From Arthrobacter luteolus NBRC 107841 (GTDB taxonomy: Bacteria; Actinomycetota; Actinomycetes; Actinomycetales; Micrococcaceae): DNA of 64,000 bases. This document shows, one piece after another, positions 8,054 to 16,264 of this stretch. Numbering within the stretch: position 1 is the stretch's first letter; each line of letters begins with the position of its first letter. Both the position numbers and the translations under genes were made by a program. The notes below the pieces were generated by a model, which had not been told where the DNA came from, did no database searches, and saw only the letters and a list, made by a program, of their open reading frames with translations. The stretch is taken from the NCBI RefSeq assembly GCF_001552075.1, contig NZ_BCQM01000006.1, positions 1 through 64,000 of the forward strand, read 5' to 3'.

Positions 8054-9331
8054 ACCGCGCAAACTTCCGGCAACGCCCTTTCCGAATCGCCCGCAGACGA
8101 GCCTGAGGCAGCTGCCCCCCTGACCGTTCTCGAGACTCCGCGTGATGGTGTACCGCTGGTCATCGACACCCCGCAAGGGCTGGAACGGGCGGCCCGGGCC
8201 CTGGCTGCGGGAACCGGCCCGGCAGGCGTAGACGCTGAACGGGCCTCCGGTTTCCGCTACGGCCAGCGTGCCTTCCTGGTGCAGATCCGCCGCGAAGGGG
8301 CCGGCACCTGGCTGATTGATCCTGAGCCGCTGCGCGACCTCAGCATCATCAATGAGGCCCTGCACGGCGTGGAATGGATCCTGCACGCCGCCACCCAGGA
8401 CCTGCCCTGCCTGTCAGAGCTGGGAATGTGGCCGGACAAGCTTTTCGACACCGAACTTGCCGCGCGCCTCGCCGGGCTGCCCCGGGTTGGGCTCGCCGCC
8501 GTCATCGAACAGCTGCTGGGCTTCAGCCTCGCCAAGGAACACTCCGCCGCGGACTGGTCCACCCGGCCCCTGCCCGAGCCCTGGCTCCGGTATGCCGCCC
8601 TCGACGTCGAAGTCCTGGCCGAGCTGCGCGAAGAACTGGTCAAACTGCTCGAAGCCGACGGCAAGCTGGCCTTCGCCGAAGAGGAGTTTGAAGCCATCCG
8701 GACCGCGGAGCCGGCGCCGCCGCGCACCGACCCGTGGCGCCGGACGTCCGGTATGCATCAGCTGCGTGACCGCCGGCAGCTGGCGGCCGTGCGTGAGCTG
8801 TGGCTGGAACGTGAGCAGCTGGCCGAGCGCCGCGACACCGCCCCCGGCCGCCTGATTCCGGATTCCGCGATTGTTGCTGCCGCCCGGGCCATGCCCAACA
8901 CGGTCCCGCAGCTGCTGGGCACCCCCGGCTTCCACGGCCGCGCGGCCCAGCGCGAAGCGCCGCGCTGGCTGCGCTGCATCGCTGCGGCCCGGGAGACCAA
9001 GGACCTGCCCGCACTGCATGTGCCCACCCATGCCCCGCCGCCGCCGCGTGTCTGGGCCCGGAACGATCCCGCCGCCGCAGCGCGCCTCCAAACGGCCAAG
9101 CCGCGGCTGGCCGCGCTGGCGGAACGGTTGAACCTTCCGGTGGAGAACCTGCTGACCCCGGATCACCTGCGCCGGGTGGCCTGGCGGCCGCCGGCAGAGA
9201 TCAACCTGGACACCATCAGCGACGCACTGCGGAACCTCGGGGCCAGGGAATGGCAGATCGACCAGACTGCTGCGGTGCTGACGGTTGCTTTCCTGGACCC
9301 GGATCCGCTGGTGGAGAAGGAAAAGGAGTAA
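8051..9331 (+). CDS. RNase D-like 3'-5' exonuclease with HRDC domain
   Basis: 426 residues with a DEDDy exonuclease domain and an HRDC domain, as in RNase D, which trims structured RNA 3' ends. Metal ligands are Asp61 and Glu63 in GVDAERASG, Asp117 in HAATQDLPCL, and the Tyr181/Asp185 pair in YAALDVEVL. The HRDC domain starts near MHQLRDRRQLAAVRELW (around residue 236) and a helical tail follows. The first 30 residues are acidic and probably disordered. The ORF ends only four bases from the convergent sigma factor gene. Confidence 0.88.
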   Translation: MTAQTSGNALSESPADEPEAAAPLTVLETPRDGVPLVIDTPQGLERAARALAAGTGPAGVDAERASGFRYGQRAFLVQIRREGAGTWLIDPEPLRDLSIINEALHGVEWILHAATQDLPCLSELGMWPDKLFDTELAARLAGLPRVGLAAVIEQLLGFSLAKEHSAADWSTRPLPEPWLRYAALDVEVLAELREELVKLLEADGKLAFAEEEFEAIRTAEPAPPRTDPWRRTSGMHQLRDRRQLAAVRELWLEREQLAERRDTAPGRLIPDSAIVAAARAMPNTVPQLLGTPGFHGRAAQREAPRWLRCIAAARETKDLPALHVPTHAPPPPRVWARNDPAAAARLQTAKPRLAALAERLNLPVENLLTPDHLRRVAWRPPAEINLDTISDALRNLGAREWQIDQTAAVLTVAFLDPDPLVEKEKE

Positions 9332-9335
9332 CCGG

Positions 9336-10259
9336 CTACTGCAGGCGCAGGAGCTTATCCGGATTCCGCATCGCATAAACGCCGGTAATCCTCCCGCCCT
9401 CCGAACTGGCCTGGAAGACGGTGGTCACCGTCCCGCCCTCGCGGAAGGCAACCGCCGGCAGGCCGTTGAGCTCAATAAACTCCGGAACGGCACCGGCACT
9501 GTATTTACCGGCCAGTCCCAGCAGCAGTGCCGCGACCCGCTCCGGGCCGCGCACCGGCTTGCGGGCGGCACTGACTTTGCCGCCGCCGTCGGAAACCAGC
9601 ACAACGTCCGGGGCCAGCACATCCAGCAGTGCCTGCACCTGCCCGGTCATGGCCGCTTCCAGGAAGCGTTCGACGGCGGCGCGGTGCTCGCTCTTCTCCG
9701 GCTGCTTCCGCGGCGTCCCCGCGCGGACCCGTTCCCGGGCCCGGTGCACCGTCTGGCGGGCCGCGGCCTCGCTGGATTCCAGCGCGGCTGCCACCTCGGA
9801 GTAGGAAAAGCCGAACACCTCGCGCAGCAGGAACGCCGCCCGCTCAGGCCCGGACAGGTTCTGCATCAGGACCAGCATCGCCGTGGACACCTCCGCTGCC
9901 GTCAGCGCAGCGACCTGCGGATCGGAGCTCTCCCCGCCGCCGGGGCCGGTGCGGAGGGGCTCCGGCAGCCAGTCCCCGATGTAGTCCTCCCTGCGCCGGG
10001 CCGCGCTCCGGACGGCGTTGAGTGCCTGCCTGGCTGCGGTCCGGGCGAGGTAGGCGCGCGGGTTGTCCACCTGGCCAGGCACCGCTGCGAACCGCAGATA
10101 GGTCTCCTGCACCACGTCCTCCGCATCGGAGACCGTACCGGTGATGTCATAGGCGATGGCGAACACCAGTCCGCGGTGGGCCAGGAAATCGCTGTCCCGG
10201 TTCAGCTCCACACTGCCGGGGCTGTGGGCTGCGGCGTCATCGTGGGACCGGCCGGCCAT
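9336..10259 (-). CDS. ECF41-type RNA polymerase sigma factor (SigJ-like) with fused SnoaL-like domain
   Basis: 307 residues from the ATG at 10259 (a GTG at 10298 in frame is possible). Region 2 contains RGLVFAIAYDITGTVSDAEDVVQETYLR and region 4 contains GFSYSEVAAALESSEAAARQTVHRARERV. After that comes a C-terminal SnoaL/NTF2-like domain with the DGGGK and NPDKL motifs that mark the ECF41 group, plus the WLPEP linker. In that group the fused domain controls sigma activity in place of an anti-sigma factor. The start lies inside the end of the flavoprotein gene (58-base overlap), which points to one operon and translational coupling. Confidence 0.88.
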   Translation of the reverse strand: MAGRSHDDAAAHSPGSVELNRDSDFLAHRGLVFAIAYDITGTVSDAEDVVQETYLRFAAVPGQVDNPRAYLARTAARQALNAVRSAARRREDYIGDWLPEPLRTGPGGGESSDPQVAALTAAEVSTAMLVLMQNLSGPERAAFLLREVFGFSYSEVAAALESSEAAARQTVHRARERVRAGTPRKQPEKSEHRAAVERFLEAAMTGQVQALLDVLAPDVVLVSDGGGKVSAARKPVRGPERVAALLLGLAGKYSAGAVPEFIELNGLPAVAFREGGTVTTVFQASSEGGRITGVYAMRNPDKLLRLQ

Positions 10260-11329
10260 GTGTACGCTCCGCTCTTTGTGGCTTCCCCGCGGATCCACCG
10301 CAGGGTCATGCGGCAGATTACCTCTTTAAGCACGGCAGCGGAGCGGCCATGGAGGTGGAAACTCCGCGGTGTGTAGCCCGCAGTCAGAAACTGGACCGCT
10401 CCGTCCCGCCGCCCCAGGCTGACGCACTGGCCCAGGAAACCGCTGTTGTGGCTGGCCAGCGGCGTACCGGCGGCGGACCGCAGGATGTTCCCGGCGGCCT
10501 CGGCCCCCATGGGCATCGCGGACGCACAGGTCATGGGCAGGTAGCCGTAGCCAGGATCCGTGATCACCGCGGCATCGCCGGCACCGAAGATCCGGTCCTG
10601 TCCGTGGACCCGCAGGGTGGCGTCGACGGCAAGCCGGCCGTCGGCGTCGACAGGCAGTCCGCTGCGGGCGGCCAGCTGCGGCACGCCGAAGCCGGCGCAC
10701 CAGAGAACGACGGTGGCTTCCGGGAGCCGCTCCGGGTCCACCGTTCCGGTGCGGACACGGATACCGGCGCGGTGCAGGCTCCGCAGCAGGCCTGCGCGCG
10801 CCCCGGCGGAGAAGTGCGGCACCGGCGCGCCGGCGCTGTACAGCGTGAGCGGATTCTCCGGGTAGGCCCGCGCCGTTTCCGCGGCCACCTCGACGGCGGT
10901 GAGGCCGCCGCCAACCACAGCTATCCGCTCCCCCGGAGCCAGCCGCGAGAGGCGTGCCCTCGCTTCCGCGGCGCCGGAGAGCCGGTCCGGAGCAAGGGCG
11001 CCGCGCGGGACCCGGCTTTCTCCGCTGCCCACGGCATACACGAGGTACCCGTAGTCCAGCCGGTCCCCGGAGGCCAGGTGGACCGTGCGTGCCGCGGCGC
11101 TGACCGCTTCGGCCCGGTCGGTGAGTACCTGGACGCCCGGGTTCAGCAGGGTTGCGTAACCCACCGTGGGGTCAGCACGGGTTCCGGCGGTGTATTCGTG
11201 CAGCCGGATCCGCTGGGTGAACCTTTCCTCCGGGGTCACCAGCCGGACCGGGTGCCCCTGTCCGGCCAGCCGGTTCGCTGCCATAACGCCCGCGTATCCG
11301 CCGCCGAGGACTACTGCCGTGGTGTCCAT
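10202..11329 (-). CDS. FAD-dependent NAD(P)-type oxidoreductase, partner of the ECF41 sigma factor
   Basis: 375 residues in the NDH-2/disulfide reductase-like flavoprotein superfamily. The FAD site is VVLGGGYAGVMAANRL at the N-terminus, the NAD(P) site is RIAVVGGGLTAVEVAAETA, and the second FAD motif is DRIFGAGDAAVI. The ATG at 11329 was chosen over the 31-codon longer frame because GGGAG sits eight bases before it. ECF41 sigma genes are typically next to genes for oxidoreductases, epimerases or carboxymuconolactone decarboxylases, and are thought to control them. The overlapping sigma gene and the promoter upstream fit that picture. The physiological substrate is unknown. Confidence 0.85.
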   Translation of the reverse strand: MDTTAVVLGGGYAGVMAANRLAGQGHPVRLVTPEERFTQRIRLHEYTAGTRADPTVGYATLLNPGVQVLTDRAEAVSAAARTVHLASGDRLDYGYLVYAVGSGESRVPRGALAPDRLSGAAEARARLSRLAPGERIAVVGGGLTAVEVAAETARAYPENPLTLYSAGAPVPHFSAGARAGLLRSLHRAGIRVRTGTVDPERLPEATVVLWCAGFGVPQLAARSGLPVDADGRLAVDATLRVHGQDRIFGAGDAAVITDPGYGYLPMTCASAMPMGAEAAGNILRSAAGTPLASHNSGFLGQCVSLGRRDGAVQFLTAGYTPRSFHLHGRSAAVLKEVICRMTLRWIRGEATKSGAYTWPAGPTMTPQPTAPAVWS

Positions 11330-11383
11330 CAGAATTCTCCCTTGCTCCCATTTCAGCCGCCGGCATTTCCGGCCTGCCCATAA

Positions 11384-11410
11384 GACACCGCAGCACCGTT
11401 TTTTGTGACA
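11384..11410 (-). promoter_or_regulatory. Candidate ECF41 promoter of the flavoprotein-sigma operon
   Basis: On the minus strand TGTCACA (11410-11404) is followed by exactly 16 bases and TGTC (11387-11384). ECF41 promoters are described as TGTCACA at -35 and CGTC at -10 with about this spacing, so seven of seven and three of four positions agree. It lies about 55 bases before the flavoprotein ATG. It suggests positive autoregulation. Confidence 0.65.
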
Positions 11411-11565
11411 GGTCTGCAACAATTCACGAAGAATGCGGCTTCGACCTGCGCTTTTCAGGATTCTCCAAGCCAGCGCCGTTATGATTTTTCCTACTATGGA
11501 CGACCCTTCTCATAAACCCATGCCCTCCTGTGCTCCAGCTGTTTTGGATCGGGGAGGGCAGCCCC

Positions 11566-12936
11566 ATGAATGACTCCTACGAATGGATCATGGTCGGCAT
11601 CGGCCTGCTCCTGACTGTTGGCACCGGATTGTTCGTTGCCTCGGAATTCGCCCTTGTCAACCTTGACCGCAACGATCTCGAATCGCGTCAGGCGGCCGGT
11701 GAAAAGCGGCTGGGCCCCACCATCAAGGCCCTGAAAATCACCTCGACCCATCTCTCCGGTGCACAGCTGGGCATTACGCTCACCACGCTGCTCACCGGCT
11801 ACACCTTCGAACCCGCCATCAGCTCCCTGCTGCGCAGCCCCATGCTTGCCGCGGGTGTTCCCGAGGCCGCCGTCGGCGGCGTGGGCACGGTGATCGGCGT
11901 CCTGCTGGCCACCCTGTTCTCCATGATCATCGGCGAACTCGTGCCGAAGAACTTCGCGCTGGCGCTGCCCCTGGCTACGGCCAAGCTGGTCATCCCCTTC
12001 CAGGCCCTGTTCACCACCATCTTCAAACCCGTCATCCTCCTGTGCAACAACACCGCCAACGCGGTCATCCGTTCCTTCGGCATCGAGCCGAAGGAAGAGC
12101 TCTCCGGTGCCCGCAGCGCCGAGGAGCTCAGCTTCCTGGTCCGCAGATCGGCGCTGGAAGGTGTCCTGGATCAGGACCACGCGGAGCTGCTGCACCGCAC
12201 GCTGCGCTTCTCCGACCACACCGCTGAGGATGTGATGACCCCGCGCGTGCGGATGGTCGGCATTCCCGCGACGGATACGGCGGAGGAAATCATCGCCACG
12301 GCGGTCTCCACCGGCTACTCGCGTTTCCCGGTTATCGGCCGGGATTCGGACGACATCCTGGGCGTGCTGCACGTCAAGCAGGCGTTCGCCCTTCCGCTCA
12401 CTGAACGGGCAACGACGACGGCGGCTGACGTCATGGTGGCGCCGCTCCGCGTTCCTGAATCAATGGGCGTGGATACCCTCCTGGGCGTCCTGCGGGCCCA
12501 GGGCCTGCAGATCGCCATCGTGACCGACGAACACGGCGGCACCGCCGGCGTGGTCACGCTCGAAGACCTCGTCGAGGAAATCGTGGGCGAACTGGAGGAC
12601 GAACATGACCGCGCGAGGGTCGGCGTCGTCCGCACCGGACGCTCCGTCACCTTTGACGCTTCCCTGCGCCCGGACGAGCTCCTGGACCGCGCCGGCATCA
12701 CCGTTCCGGACGGCGAGGACTACGAGACACTCGCCGGCTTCGTCACGCACTGCCTGGACCGGATGCCGGAACTCGGCGACGAGGTGGAAGTGGACGACGG
12801 CGTGCTCCGCGTCGAGCGCGTCCTCGGCACCCATGTCGAGCGGCTGCGCTTCACCCCGAACACCGGCTCCGAATCACCGCGCAGTGCGCACGACCGCCTG
12901 GTCGATACCCTGACGAAGGACATCATCCATGAGTGA
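11566..12936 (+). CDS. CNNM/CorC-type hemolysin family membrane protein, full length
   Basis: 456 residues from the ATG at 11566, which has GGGGAGGG in front. Order of domains: a DUF21/CNNM transmembrane domain (about residues 1-180, with SEFALVNLDRNDLE and GELVPKNFALAL), two CBS domains (about 200-330, with MTPRVRMVGIPA and VTDEHGGTAGVVTLEDLVEEIVGELEDE), and a C-terminal CorC_HlyC domain. Members transport or sense Mg2+ and other divalent ions. The next gene is a shorter paralog overlapping by eight bases, so the two products may form a heterodimer. Confidence 0.88.
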   Translation: MNDSYEWIMVGIGLLLTVGTGLFVASEFALVNLDRNDLESRQAAGEKRLGPTIKALKITSTHLSGAQLGITLTTLLTGYTFEPAISSLLRSPMLAAGVPEAAVGGVGTVIGVLLATLFSMIIGELVPKNFALALPLATAKLVIPFQALFTTIFKPVILLCNNTANAVIRSFGIEPKEELSGARSAEELSFLVRRSALEGVLDQDHAELLHRTLRFSDHTAEDVMTPRVRMVGIPATDTAEEIIATAVSTGYSRFPVIGRDSDDILGVLHVKQAFALPLTERATTTAADVMVAPLRVPESMGVDTLLGVLRAQGLQIAIVTDEHGGTAGVVTLEDLVEEIVGELEDEHDRARVGVVRTGRSVTFDASLRPDELLDRAGITVPDGEDYETLAGFVTHCLDRMPELGDEVEVDDGVLRVERVLGTHVERLRFTPNTGSESPRSAHDRLVDTLTKDIIHE

Positions 12937-13969
12937 GTACCTCCCCGGCATTATCTGGCTGGTGGTGCTGCTGGCCGTCAACGCGTTTTTTGTCGGCGCC
13001 GAGTTCGCTGTCATCTCTGCCCGCCGTTCCCAGATTGAACCGAAGGCCGCCCAGGGCAGCAAGGCCGCCAAGACCACCCTGTGGGCCATGGAACATGCCA
13101 CCCTGATGCTGGCCACCAGCCAGCTGGGCATCACCGTGTGTTCGCTGCTGATCCTGAACGTCTCCGAACCGGCGATCCACCACCTGCTGGAGATTCCGCT
13201 CGCCGGGACTCCCCTGACGCCCGAAGCGATCAGCTTTACGGCGTTTATCGTGGCGCTGCTGCTGGTCACCTTCCTGCACGTGGTGGTCGGCGAGATGATC
13301 CCAAAGAACATCTCCTTCTCCGTTCCCACCCGGGCAGCCCTGCTGCTGGCTCCGCCGCTGGTCATCGTGGCCCGCATTTTCAAGCCCGTGATCTGGGGCC
13401 TGAACGCCGTCGCTAACGGGGTCCTGCGTCTGTTCAAGGTGGAACCGAAGGATGAAGCCACCAGCACCTACACCCTGGACGAAGTTGCCACGATCGTGGA
13501 GCAGTCGACCAGGGAAGGTGTGCTGGAGGATTCCAGCGGAACGCTCACCGCGGCCTTCGAGTTCACCTCCAAGACCGTGGCCGACGTTGAGGTGCCGATC
13601 GCGGACATGGTCCTGGTCCCGGCCGGAGCCACCCCCGCCGACATCCAGAAGGCGGTGGGCAGCCACGGCTACTCCCGCTACATCCTGGCCGACGACGACG
13701 GTGACCTGACCGGCTACCTGCACCTCAAGGACGTTATGGACCTGGTGGAACCGGAGCGGTTCAACACTCCGGTCCCGGCCAAGCGCATCCGCCGGCTGGC
13801 CAGCGCCTACCGCGGCAGTGAACTTGAGGACGCCCTCGAGACCATGCGCCGCACCGGAGCCCACGTGGCCCGCGTGCTCGACGCCGACGGCACCATCACC
13901 GGTGTCCTGTTCCTCGAGGACATCATCGAGGAACTCGTCGGCGAAGTGCAGGACGCCACCAGCGTCTAG
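12929..13969 (+). CDS. CNNM-type membrane protein lacking the CorC_HlyC domain
   Basis: 346 residues, a paralog of the upstream product. It has the DUF21 membrane domain (GAEFAVISARRSQIEP, VGEMIPKNISFSV) and a CBS pair (VPIADMVLVPAGATPADIQ, DGTITGVLFLEDIIEELVGE) and then stops, without the C-terminal domain of its neighbour. Its ATG at 12929 lies inside the last codons of the previous gene. Paired long and short CNNM genes are common in actinobacteria. A strong hairpin follows the stop. Confidence 0.87.
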   Translation: MSEYLPGIIWLVVLLAVNAFFVGAEFAVISARRSQIEPKAAQGSKAAKTTLWAMEHATLMLATSQLGITVCSLLILNVSEPAIHHLLEIPLAGTPLTPEAISFTAFIVALLLVTFLHVVVGEMIPKNISFSVPTRAALLLAPPLVIVARIFKPVIWGLNAVANGVLRLFKVEPKDEATSTYTLDEVATIVEQSTREGVLEDSSGTLTAAFEFTSKTVADVEVPIADMVLVPAGATPADIQKAVGSHGYSRYILADDDGDLTGYLHLKDVMDLVEPERFNTPVPAKRIRRLASAYRGSELEDALETMRRTGAHVARVLDADGTITGVLFLEDIIEELVGEVQDATSV

Positions 13970-13985
13970 CTTGTTTGCGCCGATG

Positions 13986-14022
13986 CCGGGGCTGGGACCG
14001 TGTTGATCGGTCCCAGCCCCGG
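13986..14022. terminator. 15-bp perfect hairpin after the CNNM pair
   Basis: Arms CCGGGGCTGGGACCG (13986-14000) and CGGTCCCAGCCCCGG (14008-14022) pair perfectly around a seven-base loop. There is no T-run, as is usual for high-GC actinobacterial terminators. It separates the CNNM pair from the next operon. Confidence 0.75.
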
Positions 14023-14071
14023 TGCGTTCCACCACCCAACGGATCCACACCGGCCCAGACCTACCCTCCTG

Positions 14072-14090
14072 TAGACTGGCGCTCATTATG
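14072..14090 (+). promoter_or_regulatory. Candidate -10 box of the DUF6153 operon
   Basis: TAGACT at 14072-14077 lies ten bases before the ATG at 14088, so the transcript would have almost no leader. The sequence around it resembles the box before the RNase D-like gene. Confidence 0.4.
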
Positions 14091-14576
14091 AGGGCAGGTA
14101 TCCGGGCCGCAGCAGGCCATGCGTTGACCATCCGGTCGACGCCGCAGCTGTTCAGCACCGCCCTTGGCCTCCTGGCGGTCCTGGCCGGAATTCTGGGCAT
14201 GCATATGCTCGCCGACCCGCAGGCAGCAGCAAGCCACTCCGGTGCCAGTCACTCTGTTTCCGGCCAGCCCGGTACCACTGCGCACTCCGCCGGGACGGCA
14301 CTGCGCCACGATGCCGATCCGGCACCCGCTGCTGCACCTGCCTCCGACGGCGGCGGGCACGCCTGGGGGGCATGCCCCGATTGCGGACCTGCCGGCTGCG
14401 CAGCAGGCCTCTGCATGATGTTCCTGGTGCTGGTCAGCATCACGGCGGTACTTGGTCTGCTGACGTCCCGCCGGTACCGGAATCCGGACCGTCCGGACCC
14501 ACCCCGGGCCTTCCCCTCCCTCCAGGCTCCCCCAGCCGCTCCTTCGCTCGTTCAACTCTGCATCAGCCGTACGTAA
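14088..14576 (+). CDS. DUF6153-like small membrane protein, Cys/His rich
   Basis: 163 residues. A hydrophobic segment with LGLLAVLAGILGMHMLA near residues 25-42 is followed by a His/Ser/Ala-rich stretch, a cysteine cluster (ACPDCGPAGCAAGLC), a second hydrophobic helix and a Pro-rich basic tail. This arrangement resembles DUF6153 proteins, which often sit beside DUF305 genes in actinobacteria. Four closely spaced cysteines with nearby histidines and methionines could bind metal, but no function is established. The ATG at 14088 fits the short-leader promoter; an upstream GTG at 14022 lies in the preceding terminator and is rejected. Confidence 0.6.
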   Translation: MRAGIRAAAGHALTIRSTPQLFSTALGLLAVLAGILGMHMLADPQAAASHSGASHSVSGQPGTTAHSAGTALRHDADPAPAAAPASDGGGHAWGACPDCGPAGCAAGLCMMFLVLVSITAVLGLLTSRRYRNPDRPDPPRAFPSLQAPPAAPSLVQLCISRT

Positions 14577-14582
14577 AATCCC

Positions 14583-14611
14583 GGCTCCGCGAATTCTCCG
14601 GAGCCCCTTTT
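14583..14611 (+). terminator. Hairpin with short T-run between DUF6153 and DUF305 genes
   Basis: GGCTCCG (14583-14589) pairs with CGGAGCC (14599-14605) and is followed by CCTTTT. It may terminate or attenuate the transcript after the first gene, so the DUF6153 and DUF305 products may be made in different amounts. Confidence 0.5.
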
Positions 14612-14675
14612 GCATGCCTGCCCGCCGTGGCAGTGCTGATTGCCCAGAACGTATGAACTTACCGAAGGAACCACC

Positions 14676-15281
14676 ATGAAGAAGCTTGCCCCTGTATCTG
14701 CCGCTGCCCTCGCCGCCGCCCTCCTTCTGGCGGGTTGCGGAGCAGACACCAGCGCCCCGGAATCGAGCCCAGTGGCGGAGAGTATGGGCCACCACGGCAG
14801 CAGCGGTTCCCCCGACGCCGCTGCGGACCACAACAGCGCGGACACCATGTTCGCCCAGATGATGATCCCGCACCACGAGCAGGCGGTCACCATGAGCGCC
14901 ATGATGCTGGCCAAGGAGGGACTCGACCCCCAAATCGTGGAACTGGCAACGGACATCAAGGCCGCCCAGGGCCCGGAAATCCAGAAGATGGATGACTGGC
15001 TGGCGGCCTGGGGCGAGCCCCGGGAAATGTCCGGACATCATGAAATGGATGGCATGCTCTCCAACGAGGACCTGGCCACCCTGGAAGCAGCCCAGGGGAT
15101 GGAAGCGGCAAAACTGTTCCTGGCCCAGATGATCGAACACCATGAAGGTGCCGTGAAGATGGCAGAAGAGGAAGCGGCGGCCGGCTCAAACCCCGGCGCC
15201 GTGCAGCTGGCCGAGGACATTGTGGCCAGCCAGAACGCCGAAATTGCCCAGATGCAGAGCCTGCTGCAGGGCCTGGCATGA
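14676..15281 (+). CDS. DUF305 family lipoprotein
   Basis: 201 residues with a lipoprotein signal peptide ending in LLLAGC (lipidated Cys21). Two DUF305 repeats each carry a His-His-Glu with flanking methionines: MMIPHHEQAVTM (His66/67) and MIEHHEGAVKM (His155/156), with more His and Met in between. DUF305 is a ferritin-like four-helix domain; some members, such as cyanobacterial CopM, bind copper. The ATG at 14676 has AAGGAA upstream. The stop overlaps the next gene as ATGA. Probable role: metal binding on the outer face of the membrane. Confidence 0.88.
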   Translation: MKKLAPVSAAALAAALLLAGCGADTSAPESSPVAESMGHHGSSGSPDAAADHNSADTMFAQMMIPHHEQAVTMSAMMLAKEGLDPQIVELATDIKAAQGPEIQKMDDWLAAWGEPREMSGHHEMDGMLSNEDLATLEAAQGMEAAKLFLAQMIEHHEGAVKMAEEEAAAGSNPGAVQLAEDIVASQNAEIAQMQSLLQGLA

Positions 15282-16135
15282 GGCTGGGATTCAGCGGCCG
15301 CAGCGGTGCCGCCGCCGCCGTCGTGCTTCTGGCCCTGACCGCCTGTTCCTCACCCGCCGGCAGCCGGGAGGCGGACGCCTCGCCGCCGTTTCCCAGCCAC
15401 GTGCACGCACTGGCACTGAAGCCGGGGACCACGGATGTGATCGTCGCTTCCCACGAGGGAATCTTCGAAGTCTCCGGCAGCGAGCTGCACCCCACCGGCA
15501 CCAACATCGACCTGATGGGCTTTGCTGTTGCCGGGAACGGTGATTATCTGGCCTCCGGGCACCCGGGTCCGGGAGTCGACCTGCCGGAACCCGCCGGCCT
15601 GATCCGGTCCACGGACGGAGGGTCCTGGCGCGTGGAATCCCTGGGCGGCGAATCCGATTTCCATGCACTCGCGGTCACCGGCGGCGGCATCATCGGTTTC
15701 GACGGAACCCTGCGCCTTAGCCGGGACGGTGGGCAGTGGACCGACTCACAGACGCAGCTCACGCCCTATAACCTGGCCGGATCGCCGTCGGGCACACTGG
15801 CCGTTGCTACCACGGAAGCGGGCCCCTACCGGTCCCAGGATGCCGGGCTCACCTGGAGCGCAATCTCCGGCGCGCCTGTGATCATGCTGGCCGCGGTGAC
15901 GGATCAGTCCCGGATTGTCGGTGTCCTCCCGGATGGCGGCATCGTCACGAGTGAGGACCAGGGCGGTACCTGGGCCCCGGCGGGGAAAGTCTCCGGCTAC
16001 CCGGTGGCGGTGACAGCCGCCGAGACGGCAGACGGTCTGCAGATCTGGGTTATGACCGACGCCGGCCTGGAGCATTCAGCCGATGGTGGTCAGAGCTTCT
16101 CCACCATCGTCGGGCAGCCTGCCCAGGCGCCGTAG
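15278..16135 (+). CDS. Asp-box (BNR) beta-propeller lipoprotein, F510_1955 glycosylhydrolase-like
   Basis: 285 residues with a lipoprotein signal (ALTAC, Cys23). Repeated Asp-box motifs of the type S-x-D-x-G-x-x-W recur at even spacing: STDGGSWR, SRDGGQW, SQDAGLTW, SEDQGGTW and SADGGQSF. This is a small beta-propeller of the kind annotated as F510_1955 family or sialidase-like. No catalytic residues of a true sialidase can be assigned, so enzymatic activity is doubtful. Histidines in SHVHALAL near the N-terminus echo the metal theme of the operon. It is translationally coupled to the DUF305 gene. Confidence 0.75.
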   Translation: MRLGFSGRSGAAAAVVLLALTACSSPAGSREADASPPFPSHVHALALKPGTTDVIVASHEGIFEVSGSELHPTGTNIDLMGFAVAGNGDYLASGHPGPGVDLPEPAGLIRSTDGGSWRVESLGGESDFHALAVTGGGIIGFDGTLRLSRDGGQWTDSQTQLTPYNLAGSPSGTLAVATTEAGPYRSQDAGLTWSAISGAPVIMLAAVTDQSRIVGVLPDGGIVTSEDQGGTWAPAGKVSGYPVAVTAAETADGLQIWVMTDAGLEHSADGGQSFSTIVGQPAQAP

Positions 16136-16148
16136 CCTGGCTGTAGTA

Positions 16149-16178
16149 TCCGGGGCGGGGGTCCTCCCCCGCCCCGGA
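16149..16178. terminator. 13-bp perfect G/C hairpin
   Basis: TCCGGGGCGGGGG (16149-16161) and CCCCCGCCCCGGA (16166-16178) pair around a TCCT loop, 13 bases after the Asp-box gene. No T-run. It isolates the envelope operon from fadAB. Confidence 0.7.
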
Positions 16179-16192
16179 CCCTTGCAGCCTAA

Positions 16193-16208
16193 GTTACTGA
16201 CGAGTAAC
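16193..16208. promoter_or_regulatory. Palindromic operator candidate upstream of fadA-fadB
   Basis: GTTACT-GACG-AGTAAC is a perfect 6-bp inverted repeat 56 bases before the fadA start. Size and symmetry fit a TetR-type fatty-acid or acyl-CoA responsive regulator. No regulator gene is adjacent, and no second copy was noticed in the window. Confidence 0.5.
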
Positions 16209-16264
16209 ATTGGCGGGGAACTCATTTCCGCGTTCCCCGTCAAGACCTCAAAGAGGAGCAGTAC

